Shown here one piece after another: positions 7,595 to 17,053 of a stretch of DNA of 64,000 nucleotides. Below the pieces are notes generated by a model. It had not been told where the DNA came from. It searched no databases and saw only the letters and a program-made list of their open reading frames with translations. The stretch lies in the NCBI GenBank assembly GCA_002424045.1, contig DIPH01000025.1, forward strand, positions 1 through 64,000. The letters are read 5' to 3'. Position 1 is the stretch's first letter; each line of letters starts with the position of its first letter. Source of the stretch: Firmicutes bacterium UBA5493 (GTDB lineage: Bacteria; Bacillota; Limnochordia; Darwinibacteriales; Darwinibacteriaceae). The translations under genes and the position numbers were made by a program.

Positions 7595-9388
7595 CTACGT
7601 GCGACCGAAGCGCCGCAATAGTTCCTGATTCTCGAGGCGGATAATGATGGGCCTGCCATGGGGACAGGTAAAGGGATTGTTCGTCGTCGCAAGACCATCT
7701 AATAGCGCCCGCATTTCCTTCTCATCTAGGTAATCCCCTGCTTTAATAGCCCCTTTACAAGCTAAGGTGATTAGAGCCTCTTGCTTCTGTGTGGTAGTCT
7801 TCTTCGAAGTAGTGGCGATTTCCAAAATTTCCTCTTTCCAATTGCCTCCGCTGTGGGCTAACGAACTCGGTACTGCCCTGAGAAGAAAGCTATTATTACC
7901 GAATGGCTCGAGCTCGAGGCCAAACCCGGGTAAAAGGCTTAGGGCCTCCTCCACTAAAATGGCTTCACTCGGTGTGAATTCCAGATGCTGAGGAAGAATC
8001 TCCTGGACTTGGATGGTCGATGTCTCCCACGACGCTTCAAGTTGCTCAAGCAGTATGCGTTCATGAACAATATGTTGATCCAAAATCCATAGTCCCTGTG
8101 GCACCTCTAGTAAAATGTAGCTTTGATGTAGCTGCCCGATAATTCGACCAGTCCGCAAAGAAGGCCGTACATCATCGTTGGCAGAAGGGGCCGGTGATAC
8201 AAAGGCTGGTGGAATCTCGCTAATCACTAGATCCTGCTGGGGTTTCTGGGACCCTTTCCGCTTTGCACGATAGCCTTTGAGGATCTCGTCCATGTGCTCC
8301 CAAGTCTCTGGTTTCCATGTAAGCTGCCCTTGGAAGGCTTGTGGTTTACTGTGGGAAACCCCGCTACTTTGACTTGCGTTTGGCTTAAGCGTAGGTGCTA
8401 AGTTCTGCCTGGAGAGAGCAGAACGAACGGCGTGGAGTAGATCTGTAAAAATGGCCTGTTCTTGGGCGAAGCGGACCTCTGATTTGGCTGGATGTACATT
8501 ACAGTCCACGAGCTCAGGATTGAGCTCAAGGGCAAGAACAGCCCAGGGAAAGGTGCGACTTGGCAAGCGTCCATCATAGCCCTTCTCCAAGGCAACGCGC
8601 ATCGTTTGGTTCTGGATGATCCGTCCATTCATTACAAAGACTTGCCCGCTACGATTGCCCTTCGCTAAACGCGGTGACCCAAGATATCCCTGAACTTGAC
8701 CCCAGGCAAAACTCCCTTGAAACTTCACAAGCTCAGCCTCTACATTATTACCTTGAACGATCAAGATAGCGTCCAAGAGGCGACCATTACCAGGAGTTGC
8801 TAACACATTCTTCCCCTCTGCAATAACCCGAAAGGCGATATGGGGATGGGCTAAGGCTAATCTGGTACTAAGCTCTACGACCTGCCGCCTTTCCGAGGAG
8901 GGCGACTTTAGGAACTTCAACCGGGCGGGAACGTTGTAAAAAAGCTCCCTGACCTCGACAGTCGTCCCAGGAGGCGTCCCCACAGGCTCGACAACCCATT
9001 CACCCTTATCTTGCCAGATCTTATATCCGCTTTTCTGTTCTGCGGGACGAGAAAACAGCGTCAATCTGGCAATGCTGGCCATGCTCGGAAGGGCTTCTCC
9101 ACGAAACCCTAAAGTGTAGAGGGCAAAGAGGTCTTCTGCACTCTCAATCTTGCTCGTGGCGTGGGGTTGAAAGGCCAATTCGAGATCTTCCCGGGCGATG
9201 CCCCCGCCATTATCCTGAACTCGAATATAGTCTATTCCCCCATTTCGAATCTCAATGATGATCTGCGTCGCCCCGGCGTCAATGGAGTTTTCAACCAGTT
9301 CTTTTACACATGAAGCTGGGCGCTCAATGACTTCACCTGCAGCTATTTTGTGCGCAACCTCTGGAGGCAATACCCTAATCTGCGTCAT
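7595..9388 (-). CDS. mutL: DNA mismatch repair protein MutL (endonuclease type)
   Basis: MutL couples MutS mismatch recognition to strand incision. The N-terminal GHKL ATPase is shown by 'LVENSIDAGA', 'DNGGGI' and 'GFRGEALPSMASI'. The C-terminal dimerisation domain carries the metal-dependent nicking motif DQHxxxE(x)4E (as 'LDQHIVHERILLEQ'), with Ile in place of the usual Ala, and the downstream 'ACKGAIKAG' and 'CPHGRP' zinc-site motifs. This is therefore the self-incising MutL found in organisms without MutH. The ATG at 9388 is 9 bases after AAAGGAGG; it overlaps the end of mutS by 14 bases. Confidence 0.96.
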   Translation of the reverse strand: MTQIRVLPPEVAHKIAAGEVIERPASCVKELVENSIDAGATQIIIEIRNGGIDYIRVQDNGGGIAREDLELAFQPHATSKIESAEDLFALYTLGFRGEALPSMASIARLTLFSRPAEQKSGYKIWQDKGEWVVEPVGTPPGTTVEVRELFYNVPARLKFLKSPSSERRQVVELSTRLALAHPHIAFRVIAEGKNVLATPGNGRLLDAILIVQGNNVEAELVKFQGSFAWGQVQGYLGSPRLAKGNRSGQVFVMNGRIIQNQTMRVALEKGYDGRLPSRTFPWAVLALELNPELVDCNVHPAKSEVRFAQEQAIFTDLLHAVRSALSRQNLAPTLKPNASQSSGVSHSKPQAFQGQLTWKPETWEHMDEILKGYRAKRKGSQKPQQDLVISEIPPAFVSPAPSANDDVRPSLRTGRIIGQLHQSYILLEVPQGLWILDQHIVHERILLEQLEASWETSTIQVQEILPQHLEFTPSEAILVEEALSLLPGFGLELEPFGNNSFLLRAVPSSLAHSGGNWKEEILEIATTSKKTTTQKQEALITLACKGAIKAGDYLDEKEMRALLDGLATTNNPFTCPHGRPIIIRLENQELLRRFGRT

Positions 9389-11981
9389 GGCTACCAACCT
9401 CCTTTGAGGCTTTCTGTTGCCATAGGGCCAATATCTGCAATGCTTCTAAGGGGGTGACATTATTCAGGTCCAAATTCAAGAGCTCTTTCTCAAGTTCGCT
9501 TGTTGCCGCAATCTCAACGGTACTTTCGATCTGGGTGGTATCATAGTCTAGGGTTTTGAACAAGTCCAATTGCTTAGGACCGTTTCCGCTGGTCTCAAGC
9601 TCCTCGAGTAAACTCAAGGACCGTTTGATCACAGGGTGCGGCATACCTGCCATACGAGCGACATTGATTCCATAACTGCGATCTGTGCTACCCCTGGAAA
9701 CACGATGCAAGAAATATATGTCTCCATCCTTCTCCTCTACCTCTACTCGGTAGCTCACAAGTCTCTTGAGACTGTATTCCAGCTTGGTCAATTCGTGAAA
9801 GTGGGTGGAAAATAGGGTCCGGGCTCTGACTCTAGCGTGAATGTGTTCGATGACGGCTTGAGCAATGGCCATCCCGTCAAAGGTGCTCGTACCGCGCCCG
9901 AGTTCATCAAGGATGATCAGGGAACGCTCCGTGGCATGGAGCAGAAGCTCCGCGGTCTCAGAACACTCCACCATAAATGTACTCTGACCTGTGCTTAAGT
10001 CGTCACTGGCACCAATACGCGTGAAGATGCGGTCCACCAAACCAATTTTGGCTTCTTGGGCAGGAATAAAGCTACCCATTTGAGCCATGATCACAAGCAA
10101 AGCCACTTGCCGCAAATAGGTGCTCTTACCGGCCATATTGGGTCCAGTGAGCAGAATAATCTGTTGGTCTTCATCAAAGAAGACGTCGTTAGGCACAAAT
10201 CGACCATCTAACGCCTCGACAACAGGGTGGCGGCCTTGTTTGATACTTAAGGACACATCCTCAGACATCTGTGGCCGCACAAAATGATATTTGACAGCTG
10301 CCGTGGCTAGGCTTTGGAACACATCGAGGGAGCCAAGAATGTGGGCGTTTTCCTGAATTGACCCCACATGGTCCTCAACTCGCCTTCTGATCTCGATAAA
10401 CAGCTCATACTCTAGCTCTTTAATGCGTTCATCGGCCCCTAAGACCAATACTTCTTGTTCCTTAAGCTCAGGAGTTATATAACGTTCCGCATTCGCTAGG
10501 GTCTGTTTACGTTGGTATGTTTCGGGAACTAGGTGGGCATTGGCATTAGTGACTTCGATGTAATAACCAAAAACCCGATTAAAGCCGACCTTAAGAGACT
10601 TTATTCCTGTCCGTTCTCGCTCTGCCACTTCCAGGTCACGTATCCAGTTCTTCCCTCCGCTACTCGCTTGGCGTAGCTTGTCCAATTCCGAATTGTAGCC
10701 GTCCCTTATCAAATTGCCATCCCGTAGGGTGATGGCTGGCTCGTCCACAATGGCCTGAGCCACAAGTTGGGTAAAGTCAGTGAGGGGATCAAGGTCTTCA
10801 GCGAGAGCAGCCAAAAGGGGGGTCGTCTCCTGGACAAAAAGACCCTTAATCTCGGGAATCTTGGCCAAAGATCCTGCCAAGGCCTTTAGATCGCGGGCAT
10901 TTCCATTGCCTGTCACTAAGCGACCGAGGAGTCGCTCCAGATCGTAGATCTCACCTAGCAAATCACGCAAGTCCAGACGCAGGGCTGTTTTCTCGAGGAG
11001 AGCTCCCACCGCATCATGTCGACTTTCGATCATTTTTCGATCCAATAACGGTTTTTCCAGGTAGGAACGCAAGAGTCTAGCGCCCATGCCAGTTGCTGTG
11101 TAGTCTAGGATGCCCAAGAGCGAACCTGCCTTCTTCCCGTCCCGGATTGTCTTCGTTAATTCCAGATTATCGCGGCTGTGACCGTCGATTTGAAGATACT
11201 GATCAAGCTTGTAGCTCTTAATGACCCTTATGTGGCTTAACACGCCGCGCTGTGTGTCCTGCACATACTCAAGCGCGAGAGATGCAGCCAAAATCTCCGC
11301 TGAACTAGTAAGCCCAAAGGGAGTTAGAGTCACTACTTCAAAGTGTTTTAGGAGATTCTGGCTAGCACTAGCTAGGCTCTCTTGCTTGTCTCTTGCTTCG
11401 GTAACAACGGTTCCTAGATCACTGGCGAAGGACTTAAGGGCATCCTTCTCCTTCCAATCGGATGTTACGAGGATTTCTGCGGGCCTGAGCCTTGTCAGTT
11501 CATTGACCAAGCCAGCCCAGGTAGGAAGGGAAACTGTCATAAACTCACCAGTGGACATATCGAGGGATGCCAAACCGAGGGACTTTGTTTCCCATCCCAA
11601 TGCCACAAGGAATTGGTTCTCTTCAGCGTCCAGATTTCCTTCGATGAATGTCCCGGGGGTGATCACCCGCACTACATCCCGTTTGACCACCCCTTTGGCC
11701 TGTTTGGGATCTTCGAGCTGTTTGCACAGGGCGACGCGATAGCCGCTACGAACCAACTTCTCTAAATAACTTTCTGCGGCATGGTGCGGTACTCCGCACA
11801 TAGGCACACGTCCCTGGGGACCAGCTTCTCTGGAGGTTAAGGCAATCTCCAACACCTTAGATGCTACTTTTGCATCGTCCCCAAACATCTCATAAAAATC
11901 ACCCAACCTGAAAAACAAAATGCTGTCGGGATATTGCTCTTTGAGTTCGTAATACTGTTGCATCATGGGTGTAAGTTTCAT
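9375..11981 (-). CDS. mutS: DNA mismatch repair protein MutS
   Basis: MutS1 recognises mismatches and short loops. The 868 aa length is typical. The mismatch-intercalating 'FYEMF' (Phe-x-Glu) is close to the N-terminus. The ABC-type ATPase has 'GPNMAGKST' at about residue 615, a Walker B 'LIILDELGRGTST', and the 'STHFHEL' switch histidine. The C-terminal tail ends in a helical region for beta-clamp or tetramer contacts. It follows miaB by 15 bases and overlaps mutL, so miaB-mutS-mutL-miaA form one transcript. Confidence 0.97.
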   Translation of the reverse strand: MKLTPMMQQYYELKEQYPDSILFFRLGDFYEMFGDDAKVASKVLEIALTSREAGPQGRVPMCGVPHHAAESYLEKLVRSGYRVALCKQLEDPKQAKGVVKRDVVRVITPGTFIEGNLDAEENQFLVALGWETKSLGLASLDMSTGEFMTVSLPTWAGLVNELTRLRPAEILVTSDWKEKDALKSFASDLGTVVTEARDKQESLASASQNLLKHFEVVTLTPFGLTSSAEILAASLALEYVQDTQRGVLSHIRVIKSYKLDQYLQIDGHSRDNLELTKTIRDGKKAGSLLGILDYTATGMGARLLRSYLEKPLLDRKMIESRHDAVGALLEKTALRLDLRDLLGEIYDLERLLGRLVTGNGNARDLKALAGSLAKIPEIKGLFVQETTPLLAALAEDLDPLTDFTQLVAQAIVDEPAITLRDGNLIRDGYNSELDKLRQASSGGKNWIRDLEVAERERTGIKSLKVGFNRVFGYYIEVTNANAHLVPETYQRKQTLANAERYITPELKEQEVLVLGADERIKELEYELFIEIRRRVEDHVGSIQENAHILGSLDVFQSLATAAVKYHFVRPQMSEDVSLSIKQGRHPVVEALDGRFVPNDVFFDEDQQIILLTGPNMAGKSTYLRQVALLVIMAQMGSFIPAQEAKIGLVDRIFTRIGASDDLSTGQSTFMVECSETAELLLHATERSLIILDELGRGTSTFDGMAIAQAVIEHIHARVRARTLFSTHFHELTKLEYSLKRLVSYRVEVEEKDGDIYFLHRVSRGSTDRSYGINVARMAGMPHPVIKRSLSLLEELETSGNGPKQLDLFKTLDYDTTQIESTVEIAATSELEKELLNLDLNNVTPLEALQILALWQQKASKEVGSHDAD

Positions 11982-11996
11982 GGCTTCTTTACTCCC

Positions 11997-13316
11997 TTAC
12001 CGAATTCGCCCATGCAGACTCCAAGTACTGGCTTCAATGATCTCAGCCCACACGAGGGAACCAACGAGATGGTCTGGTCCCTCTACGTGAACCTGACGGT
12101 TCGTCCGGGTACGTCCGATGAGTCCGTCTTTAGAGCGTCCTTCAATGAGCAGTTCTTGTTGTGTGGCCACAAGGCGTTGCATATGGGCATCACTGATTGC
12201 ATTTTGCACTTCAATCAGCTCATAGATCCTTTCTTTTTTCAGCTCTTCAGGAATTTGATCAGGCAACCTAGCCGCGGGCGTCCCCTCCCGAGGTGAATAA
12301 ATGAAGGTGAAGGCCGAATCGAAGCCTACCTCCTTCACAAGGCTCAGGGTATCCTGGAAATCCTGGTCTGTTTCCCCTGGGAAGCCAACAATGAGATCGG
12401 TAGTGAGACTAATACCGGGCACGGCCTTTCGGACTTGCTCCACAAGATCCAGATAATACTCACGCGTATATCCCCGATTCATCCGCTTGAGGAGACGGGT
12501 GCTTCCCGCCTGTACCGGCAAGTGCAGATGTTCACATACCTTATCCAGCTCTGCAAGTGCCCTAATGAGATCTGGCCCCATATCCCTGGGGTGGCTCGTG
12601 GTGAAACGTATCCGGGCCAATCCTTCAATGGAGTTTAGGTCTGTCAAGAGAGAACTAAAGGAGGTCTCTTCGCTCAAGTCCTTGCCATAGGCATTAACGT
12701 TTTGTCCAAGAAGGGTGATCTCTTTGTATCCATCGGCCGCAAGACCAAGCACATCTTCTTTGATCTTTTCCGGTGTACGACTATGCTCCTTGCCTCTCAC
12801 ATAGGGAACAATGCAGTAGGTGCAGAAATTTGTGCATCCGTAAATAACGTTGACAAAAGCCTTCAAACCATCGCTCCGTTGCACGGGCAAATCCTCTCGA
12901 AAATCTTGGCCCTCATCATACTGTCCTTCATCCCAGATCTCAACTACCTTCTCCCCACTTGCTGCACGGTCTAGAAGTTCTGGAAGGCGATGGATATTAT
13001 GGGTACCAAAAATCAGATCAACATGGGGAAGCCTTTTGAGCATCTGCTGTAGTTCTTGCTTTTGCTGAGGCATACAGCCGCAGATGCCGATGATCAGCCC
13101 CGGATTCTTTTCCTTCAAGCGGCGGAACGCGGCAATATGTCCATAGACTTTGCGCTCAGGGTTCTCCCGCACGCAACAGGTGTTATAGAGAATCAAATCG
13201 GCTTCTTCGACTGTCTCTGTAGGCTCATAACCCAAAGAGAGCAAAATGCCGGTAATCACTTCTGAATCATGGTCATTCATCTGACAACCCATGGTTTTTA
13301 GAAAAAATCCTTTCAT
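11997..13316 (-). CDS. miaB: tRNA-2-methylthio-N6-dimethylallyladenosine synthase
   Basis: MiaB is a radical-SAM methylthiotransferase that converts i6A37 to ms2i6A37 in tRNA. The UPF0004 domain has conserved cysteines ('TMGCQMNDHDSE', 'YNTCCVRENPE', 'GICGCM'), coordinating the auxiliary cluster. The radical-SAM motif CxxxCxxC is 'CTNFCTYC', followed by 'IVPYVRGKEHSR'. A TRAM domain lies at the C-terminus. The 439 aa length is normal. It is the first gene of the mismatch-repair operon, and the ATG has a GGAG site upstream. Confidence 0.96.
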   Translation of the reverse strand: MKGFFLKTMGCQMNDHDSEVITGILLSLGYEPTETVEEADLILYNTCCVRENPERKVYGHIAAFRRLKEKNPGLIIGICGCMPQQKQELQQMLKRLPHVDLIFGTHNIHRLPELLDRAASGEKVVEIWDEGQYDEGQDFREDLPVQRSDGLKAFVNVIYGCTNFCTYCIVPYVRGKEHSRTPEKIKEDVLGLAADGYKEITLLGQNVNAYGKDLSEETSFSSLLTDLNSIEGLARIRFTTSHPRDMGPDLIRALAELDKVCEHLHLPVQAGSTRLLKRMNRGYTREYYLDLVEQVRKAVPGISLTTDLIVGFPGETDQDFQDTLSLVKEVGFDSAFTFIYSPREGTPAARLPDQIPEELKKERIYELIEVQNAISDAHMQRLVATQQELLIEGRSKDGLIGRTRTNRQVHVEGPDHLVGSLVWAEIIEASTWSLHGRIR

Positions 13317-13435
13317 GAACAGGTACTCCTTCGTAAAAATTAGATAAGCACTCCCCTATTATACTACGAATCTCCGGCGAATCCTAGGTATCCTAGAAAG
13401 AGACAAAGGACATAATTATAGCAGGGGGGTTGCTC

Positions 13436-14110
13436 ATGCTCATCACCTTAGGTCGTACCGTCTTGTTATACATATTAGTTGTCGTCACCATGCGACTTAT
13501 GGGTAAGCGACAGATTGCTCAGTTAGAACCTTTTGAGCTCGTCATAGCCATTATGATAGCGGAATTAGGCGTCATTCCCATGCAGGACCGCAATATCCCT
13601 CTAATCAATGGGATCATTGCAATCACCACTTTACTGTTCATTCAGGTCACCTTTAGCGTTGCCAGCCTGCGCTTTTTCGGTTTTCGGTCTTTCTTGGACG
13701 GACGGTACAGTGTAATCATAGCCAACGGGGTCATTCAAGAAAGAGAAATGCGCAAAGCCCGCTATAACCTTGATGAGCTCTTTGAGCAGCTCCGTCTAAA
13801 GTCCATCTTTAATCTTGGGGATGTGGAATTTGCCATTTTGGAGACAAGTGGCGAACTAAGCGTCCTTCTCAAATCACAAAAAAGGACTGTGACCCCAAAA
13901 GACTTAAGGATTGAAACCAATTACGAAGGGTTACCCCTCGTGCTAATTGTGGATGGTCAGGTCATGACTTCGGAACTGAACAAGAGTCAGCTCAGCGAAG
14001 CCTGGCTACGAACGGAACTAGAAAAACACGGCATAAAGAGTCCTAAAGAGATCCTTGTTGCCTCTCTTGACACTTCTGGCGAGCTGTTTTTCCAACCAAA
14101 AGAATCCTAA
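13436..14110 (+). CDS. DUF421 (YetF/YrbG-type) membrane protein
   Basis: A 224 aa protein with three N-terminal membrane helices (about 3-20, 30-48, 58-78), containing 'RLMGKRQIAQLEPFELVI', the DUF421 signature, and a cytoplasmic domain that includes 'NGVIQEREMRKARYNLDEL'. The family is common in spore formers; some paralogues affect spore germination or coat, but the biochemistry is unknown. The ATG at 13436 has GGGGGG 6 bases upstream and is preferred to the TTG at 13430. It is followed 10 bases later by a DUF4363 gene, a common pairing in Clostridia. Confidence 0.88.
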   Translation: MLITLGRTVLLYILVVVTMRLMGKRQIAQLEPFELVIAIMIAELGVIPMQDRNIPLINGIIAITTLLFIQVTFSVASLRFFGFRSFLDGRYSVIIANGVIQEREMRKARYNLDELFEQLRLKSIFNLGDVEFAILETSGELSVLLKSQKRTVTPKDLRIETNYEGLPLVLIVDGQVMTSELNKSQLSEAWLRTELEKHGIKSPKEILVASLDTSGELFFQPKES

Positions 14111-14120
14111 GGAGCTGCCT

Positions 14121-14501
14121 ATGAAACTTTGGATCGTAATGTTCGTACTCATGATCATAATTGTGCTTGCCGGTTTGTTCCTGGAGCAATCGATCCTAAA
14201 AGCCACCGACCGCCTCTCTCACACTTTGGACTTGGTCAAAGATGCGATAAGAGACAACCAGTGGCAAGAGGCCCTAAGACTGTGGGACCAAGTCGATGAA
14301 AAGTGGTTTCGTCAACAAGCAAGTTGGAGCCCCTTCATACACAATCATGACTTGGACGCTGTTACAGTCCACTTAGCCCGATTGAAGAGTTTCCTCGAAA
14401 GTGAAGAAAAGGCGTCGGCCTTAGCGGAACTTGCCGAGATGGAAATTCAACTCGTTCAATTGCACAAACAAGAAGTGTTGACGCTGAAAAATGTCTTCTA
14501 G
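14121..14501 (+). CDS. DUF4363 family protein
   Basis: A 126 aa protein anchored by one N-terminal transmembrane helix (about 3-23), followed by an extracytoplasmic helical domain with 'IRDNQWQEALRLWDQVDEKW' and 'HDLDAVTVHLARLKSFL', the DUF4363 signatures. Function is unknown. AAGGAG lies 6 bases before the ATG. It is translated right after the DUF421 gene and overlaps the convergent Gx-transporter gene by 4 bases. Confidence 0.85.
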   Translation: MKLWIVMFVLMIIIVLAGLFLEQSILKATDRLSHTLDLVKDAIRDNQWQEALRLWDQVDEKWFRQQASWSPFIHNHDLDAVTVHLARLKSFLESEEKASALAELAEMEIQLVQLHKQEVLTLKNVF

Positions 14502-15019
14502 CCCTCATCAAAGGAAAAATACCTGTTCACCTTTCCCGTCACCAGACCAACAAAAGCTCCTGTAGGAAGGGCTGCAAATAGCATCACTGGTAGGTACATG
14601 AGCATTAAGTTTTGTTCAATCATCAAGGCCGCCACCCCAAGTTGAGCGAGGTTATGGGTAAGGGCGCCAACAAGGCTGATTCCTATCATGCTGAAGTACT
14701 TTGAAGCGTACCTGTACAAAAGGCCCATGACGACGGCACTTATTAGCCCACCCGAGAAGCTAAAGTAGAACGTCGGAGTCATAAACGTACCCGACATTAG
14801 AGAACCTAGCAGAGTACGCAAAATGGAGACGACGACTCCATCTTTCGTGCCGAAGTTCATGATGACATAAAGCGTTACAATGTTGGCCAAGCCTAGTTTG
14901 ACGCCTGGAATCATTACGTCGGTTGGCATAGGAATCATAGCCTCAAAGATGTGCAGACCTAGGGCAAGACCAGTAGCCAATCCTAGATAAACGACGCGAC
15001 GAGTATGAGAATAGGCCAC
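14498..15019 (-). CDS. Gx transporter family / heptaprenyl diphosphate synthase component I-like membrane protein
   Basis: A 173 aa hydrophobic protein with about five membrane segments, containing 'PGVKLGLANIVTLYVIM' and 'GLISAVVMGLLYRY', typical of the 'heptaprenyl diphosphate synthase component I' (Gx transporter) family, related to ECF-type substrate-binding S components. The old name is misleading; a vitamin or cofactor precursor uptake role is plausible but unproven. GTG start at 15019. It follows the DUF342 gene by 15 bases on the same strand. Confidence 0.8.
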   Translation of the reverse strand: MAYSHTRRVVYLGLATGLALGLHIFEAMIPMPTDVMIPGVKLGLANIVTLYVIMNFGTKDGVVVSILRTLLGSLMSGTFMTPTFYFSFSGGLISAVVMGLLYRYASKYFSMIGISLVGALTHNLAQLGVAALMIEQNLMLMYLPVMLFAALPTGAFVGLVTGKVNRYFSFDEG

Positions 15020-15034
15020 TTACGTGTTGCCCCT

Positions 15035-17053
15035 TTATCCGTGAATTTTGTTTGAACCACTATAGACAGTGAGTAGATTATCCTGAAGAAACACCTTAAC
15101 CAGGGATGTGGTTTCATCGAATTTGTAGCTTTGAGAACCAATGATTACCGTGACATTGGGATGAACGAGAGAGGATGTAATTCGACCAGTGGTAAGAACT
15201 TGGGCTGTAGTGGCAATACCCTTCGGCCCACCTAACTCCTTAGCCGTGATAGCTCCTGCATTAACAGTTACCTGACCGCCGCGAAAAACCCCATTAGCGA
15301 TCTTAAAGCCGTTCCCAGCTAGAACCGTAGAATAAAAGCAGCCTTTCCCGCTGACTTCAACGGACCCTGACGCCTCTACCCGAGAGTTTTGAAGATAGCC
15401 GAGCTTGACATCGGACTCAACCGTTGTCTGGCTCTCAAACTCTTTGATGCGCTCCCCGACGCTTTGCCGCAGTTCTCTTAGTTCCTTGACATCGGTGATC
15501 TTCAAAGGACCGGGGCCACGAATGAGTAGGCAATGCTCCAGCGTTTCGGACAAGCCTGCAAATTCCTGGGCCTCGTTTGCAGAGCCCTGCGCGATTTGAT
15601 CAAGTTCATCTGATAACTCCTTGATATCCTTGGGCAAACCACTGAACTTAAGTTCAATGAGATGTCGAATGAGATTCTCAAAGGGAATGTTATCCGCCTG
15701 GCTCACAATAGCATCGTAAGCGACCTCCAGGGCTTCGAGTTGATTTGCGATTTTTTTCAACAAGTTAAGGACCCGAATCTGCGTTACGGATATACCACCA
15801 GCATAAAGCTGAGAACGTAGCACATTTTTGAGAACCGTGATGGAACCACCTGTCCTCACGGTACCGCCACTAACGAGACCGTTTACGACAATAACCCCTG
15901 TGTTACTCTGAACTTTCACGTTCTCCATGACATTGCCTTTAATGATGATATCTCCATCCATGGTAATATTGCCCGTGGACACGTCGGCATCACCTGGCAA
16001 CTCAAAAACGTTTGTTACTCGGAGGACCCCACTTTGCACAGAGGGTAAACCCGATGTTGTAGCAATTGCTTGGAGACCGTCATCACTGAGTCTAACGCCT
16101 TCACCTACAGCAAGCTCAACCTTCCTGAGTGGCTCCCCAGGGATGGGATCCCCATAGACATCCATGCCTGGTTTTCCCGGTTCTCCCGGATCTTTCACAG
16201 CAAGAATGGCCCCCTCATGAACTCCTTCGGTGCCATGGACCGCATAGTGATCGATACGAAGTGCATCGTCATCAACAACTGCGGCATCTTCTTGAAAAAC
16301 ATACGTAATGGAAGGATGGCGTGTGCCTGTCGGTTCTTCACCAAGGGCTACAATGCAGGATCCCTGTGATGTACTGAGAGTTTCTTTAGTGAGCCCATCG
16401 ATCTGCAGACCATATTTCAACCCCTCTATTTGGATCAGATGCTGCACATCCTTGAGTTCCAATGCGGGAGCATCCAGTACATGCTTAATAATGGATAGTT
16501 GCAATTGATTGGTGGGTGAATGATCAGCAAGGCTATGATTCACACCCGGAGTTCGTTTCCACACAAGCTGTGCCTTTGTCTTCTTCGCATCCACCACGAT
16601 CTCGTAGTGCAATTCAGGTTCGCTACTTGCGGGAAGAATGATCTCTAAAGGTTCTAGCCCTTTTGTAAGCTTGACTTCTTTTTCCACCAGTTCGCCCGTG
16701 TACAAAACCTGTAACTCACTTCCAAACCGGATTGTAGGTACTACGCCACTTGTTTCCTGCGGAGGGACATATTCTAGCTTTCCATGTTTCACGCTCACCA
16801 AACCAAATGAAGAAGTCTGTTCCTGCACGTTTCTGGTCTGCTTAAGAGTAAGTCGGACCGCCGCTCGGCCGCTTTTTCTACCGAAGAAACCCTTCGAAGG
16901 TTCTTCCACAATTTCGATGTTAACATGCTCTCTCTCCACTTGCAACTTGGCTAATCCGTTATTAATTGCTTCTTCTATCGTCTTCCCTTCACCGAGCACC
17001 TGTGTATGTGCCAGAGCGATAACCCCCTCTACAGAGTCTTCTTGTAAATACAA
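15035..17053 (-). CDS. FapA/DUF342 family protein with Jag-N-like N-terminal domain
   Basis: The 672 aa product begins with a Jag_N-like module ('GKTIEEAINNGLAKLQVERE' and 'EEPSKGFFGR', residues about 22-60). It continues with a DUF342/FapA region: a central part with 'GDADVSTGNITMDGDIIIKG', a right-handed beta-helix-like repeat of polymer-forming type, a coiled-coil segment (about 420-530), and a C-terminal beta repeat. FapA proteins are cytoplasmic and often lie in chemotaxis/flagellar operons; function is poorly known. The TTG start at 17053 overlaps the cheR end by 25 bases and has no strong ribosome site, so translational coupling or a downstream start is possible. Confidence 0.75.
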   Translation of the reverse strand: MYLQEDSVEGVIALAHTQVLGEGKTIEEAINNGLAKLQVEREHVNIEIVEEPSKGFFGRKSGRAAVRLTLKQTRNVQEQTSSFGLVSVKHGKLEYVPPQETSGVVPTIRFGSELQVLYTGELVEKEVKLTKGLEPLEIILPASSEPELHYEIVVDAKKTKAQLVWKRTPGVNHSLADHSPTNQLQLSIIKHVLDAPALELKDVQHLIQIEGLKYGLQIDGLTKETLSTSQGSCIVALGEEPTGTRHPSITYVFQEDAAVVDDDALRIDHYAVHGTEGVHEGAILAVKDPGEPGKPGMDVYGDPIPGEPLRKVELAVGEGVRLSDDGLQAIATTSGLPSVQSGVLRVTNVFELPGDADVSTGNITMDGDIIIKGNVMENVKVQSNTGVIVVNGLVSGGTVRTGGSITVLKNVLRSQLYAGGISVTQIRVLNLLKKIANQLEALEVAYDAIVSQADNIPFENLIRHLIELKFSGLPKDIKELSDELDQIAQGSANEAQEFAGLSETLEHCLLIRGPGPLKITDVKELRELRQSVGERIKEFESQTTVESDVKLGYLQNSRVEASGSVEVSGKGCFYSTVLAGNGFKIANGVFRGGQVTVNAGAITAKELGGPKGIATTAQVLTTGRITSSLVHPNVTVIIGSQSYKFDETTSLVKVFLQDNLLTVYSGSNKIHG

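Noticed and set aside
11221..11742. 173 aa plus-strand frame opposite mutS
   Set aside because: Antisense shadow of the mutS mismatch-binding region; Ser/Arg-rich composition with no motif.
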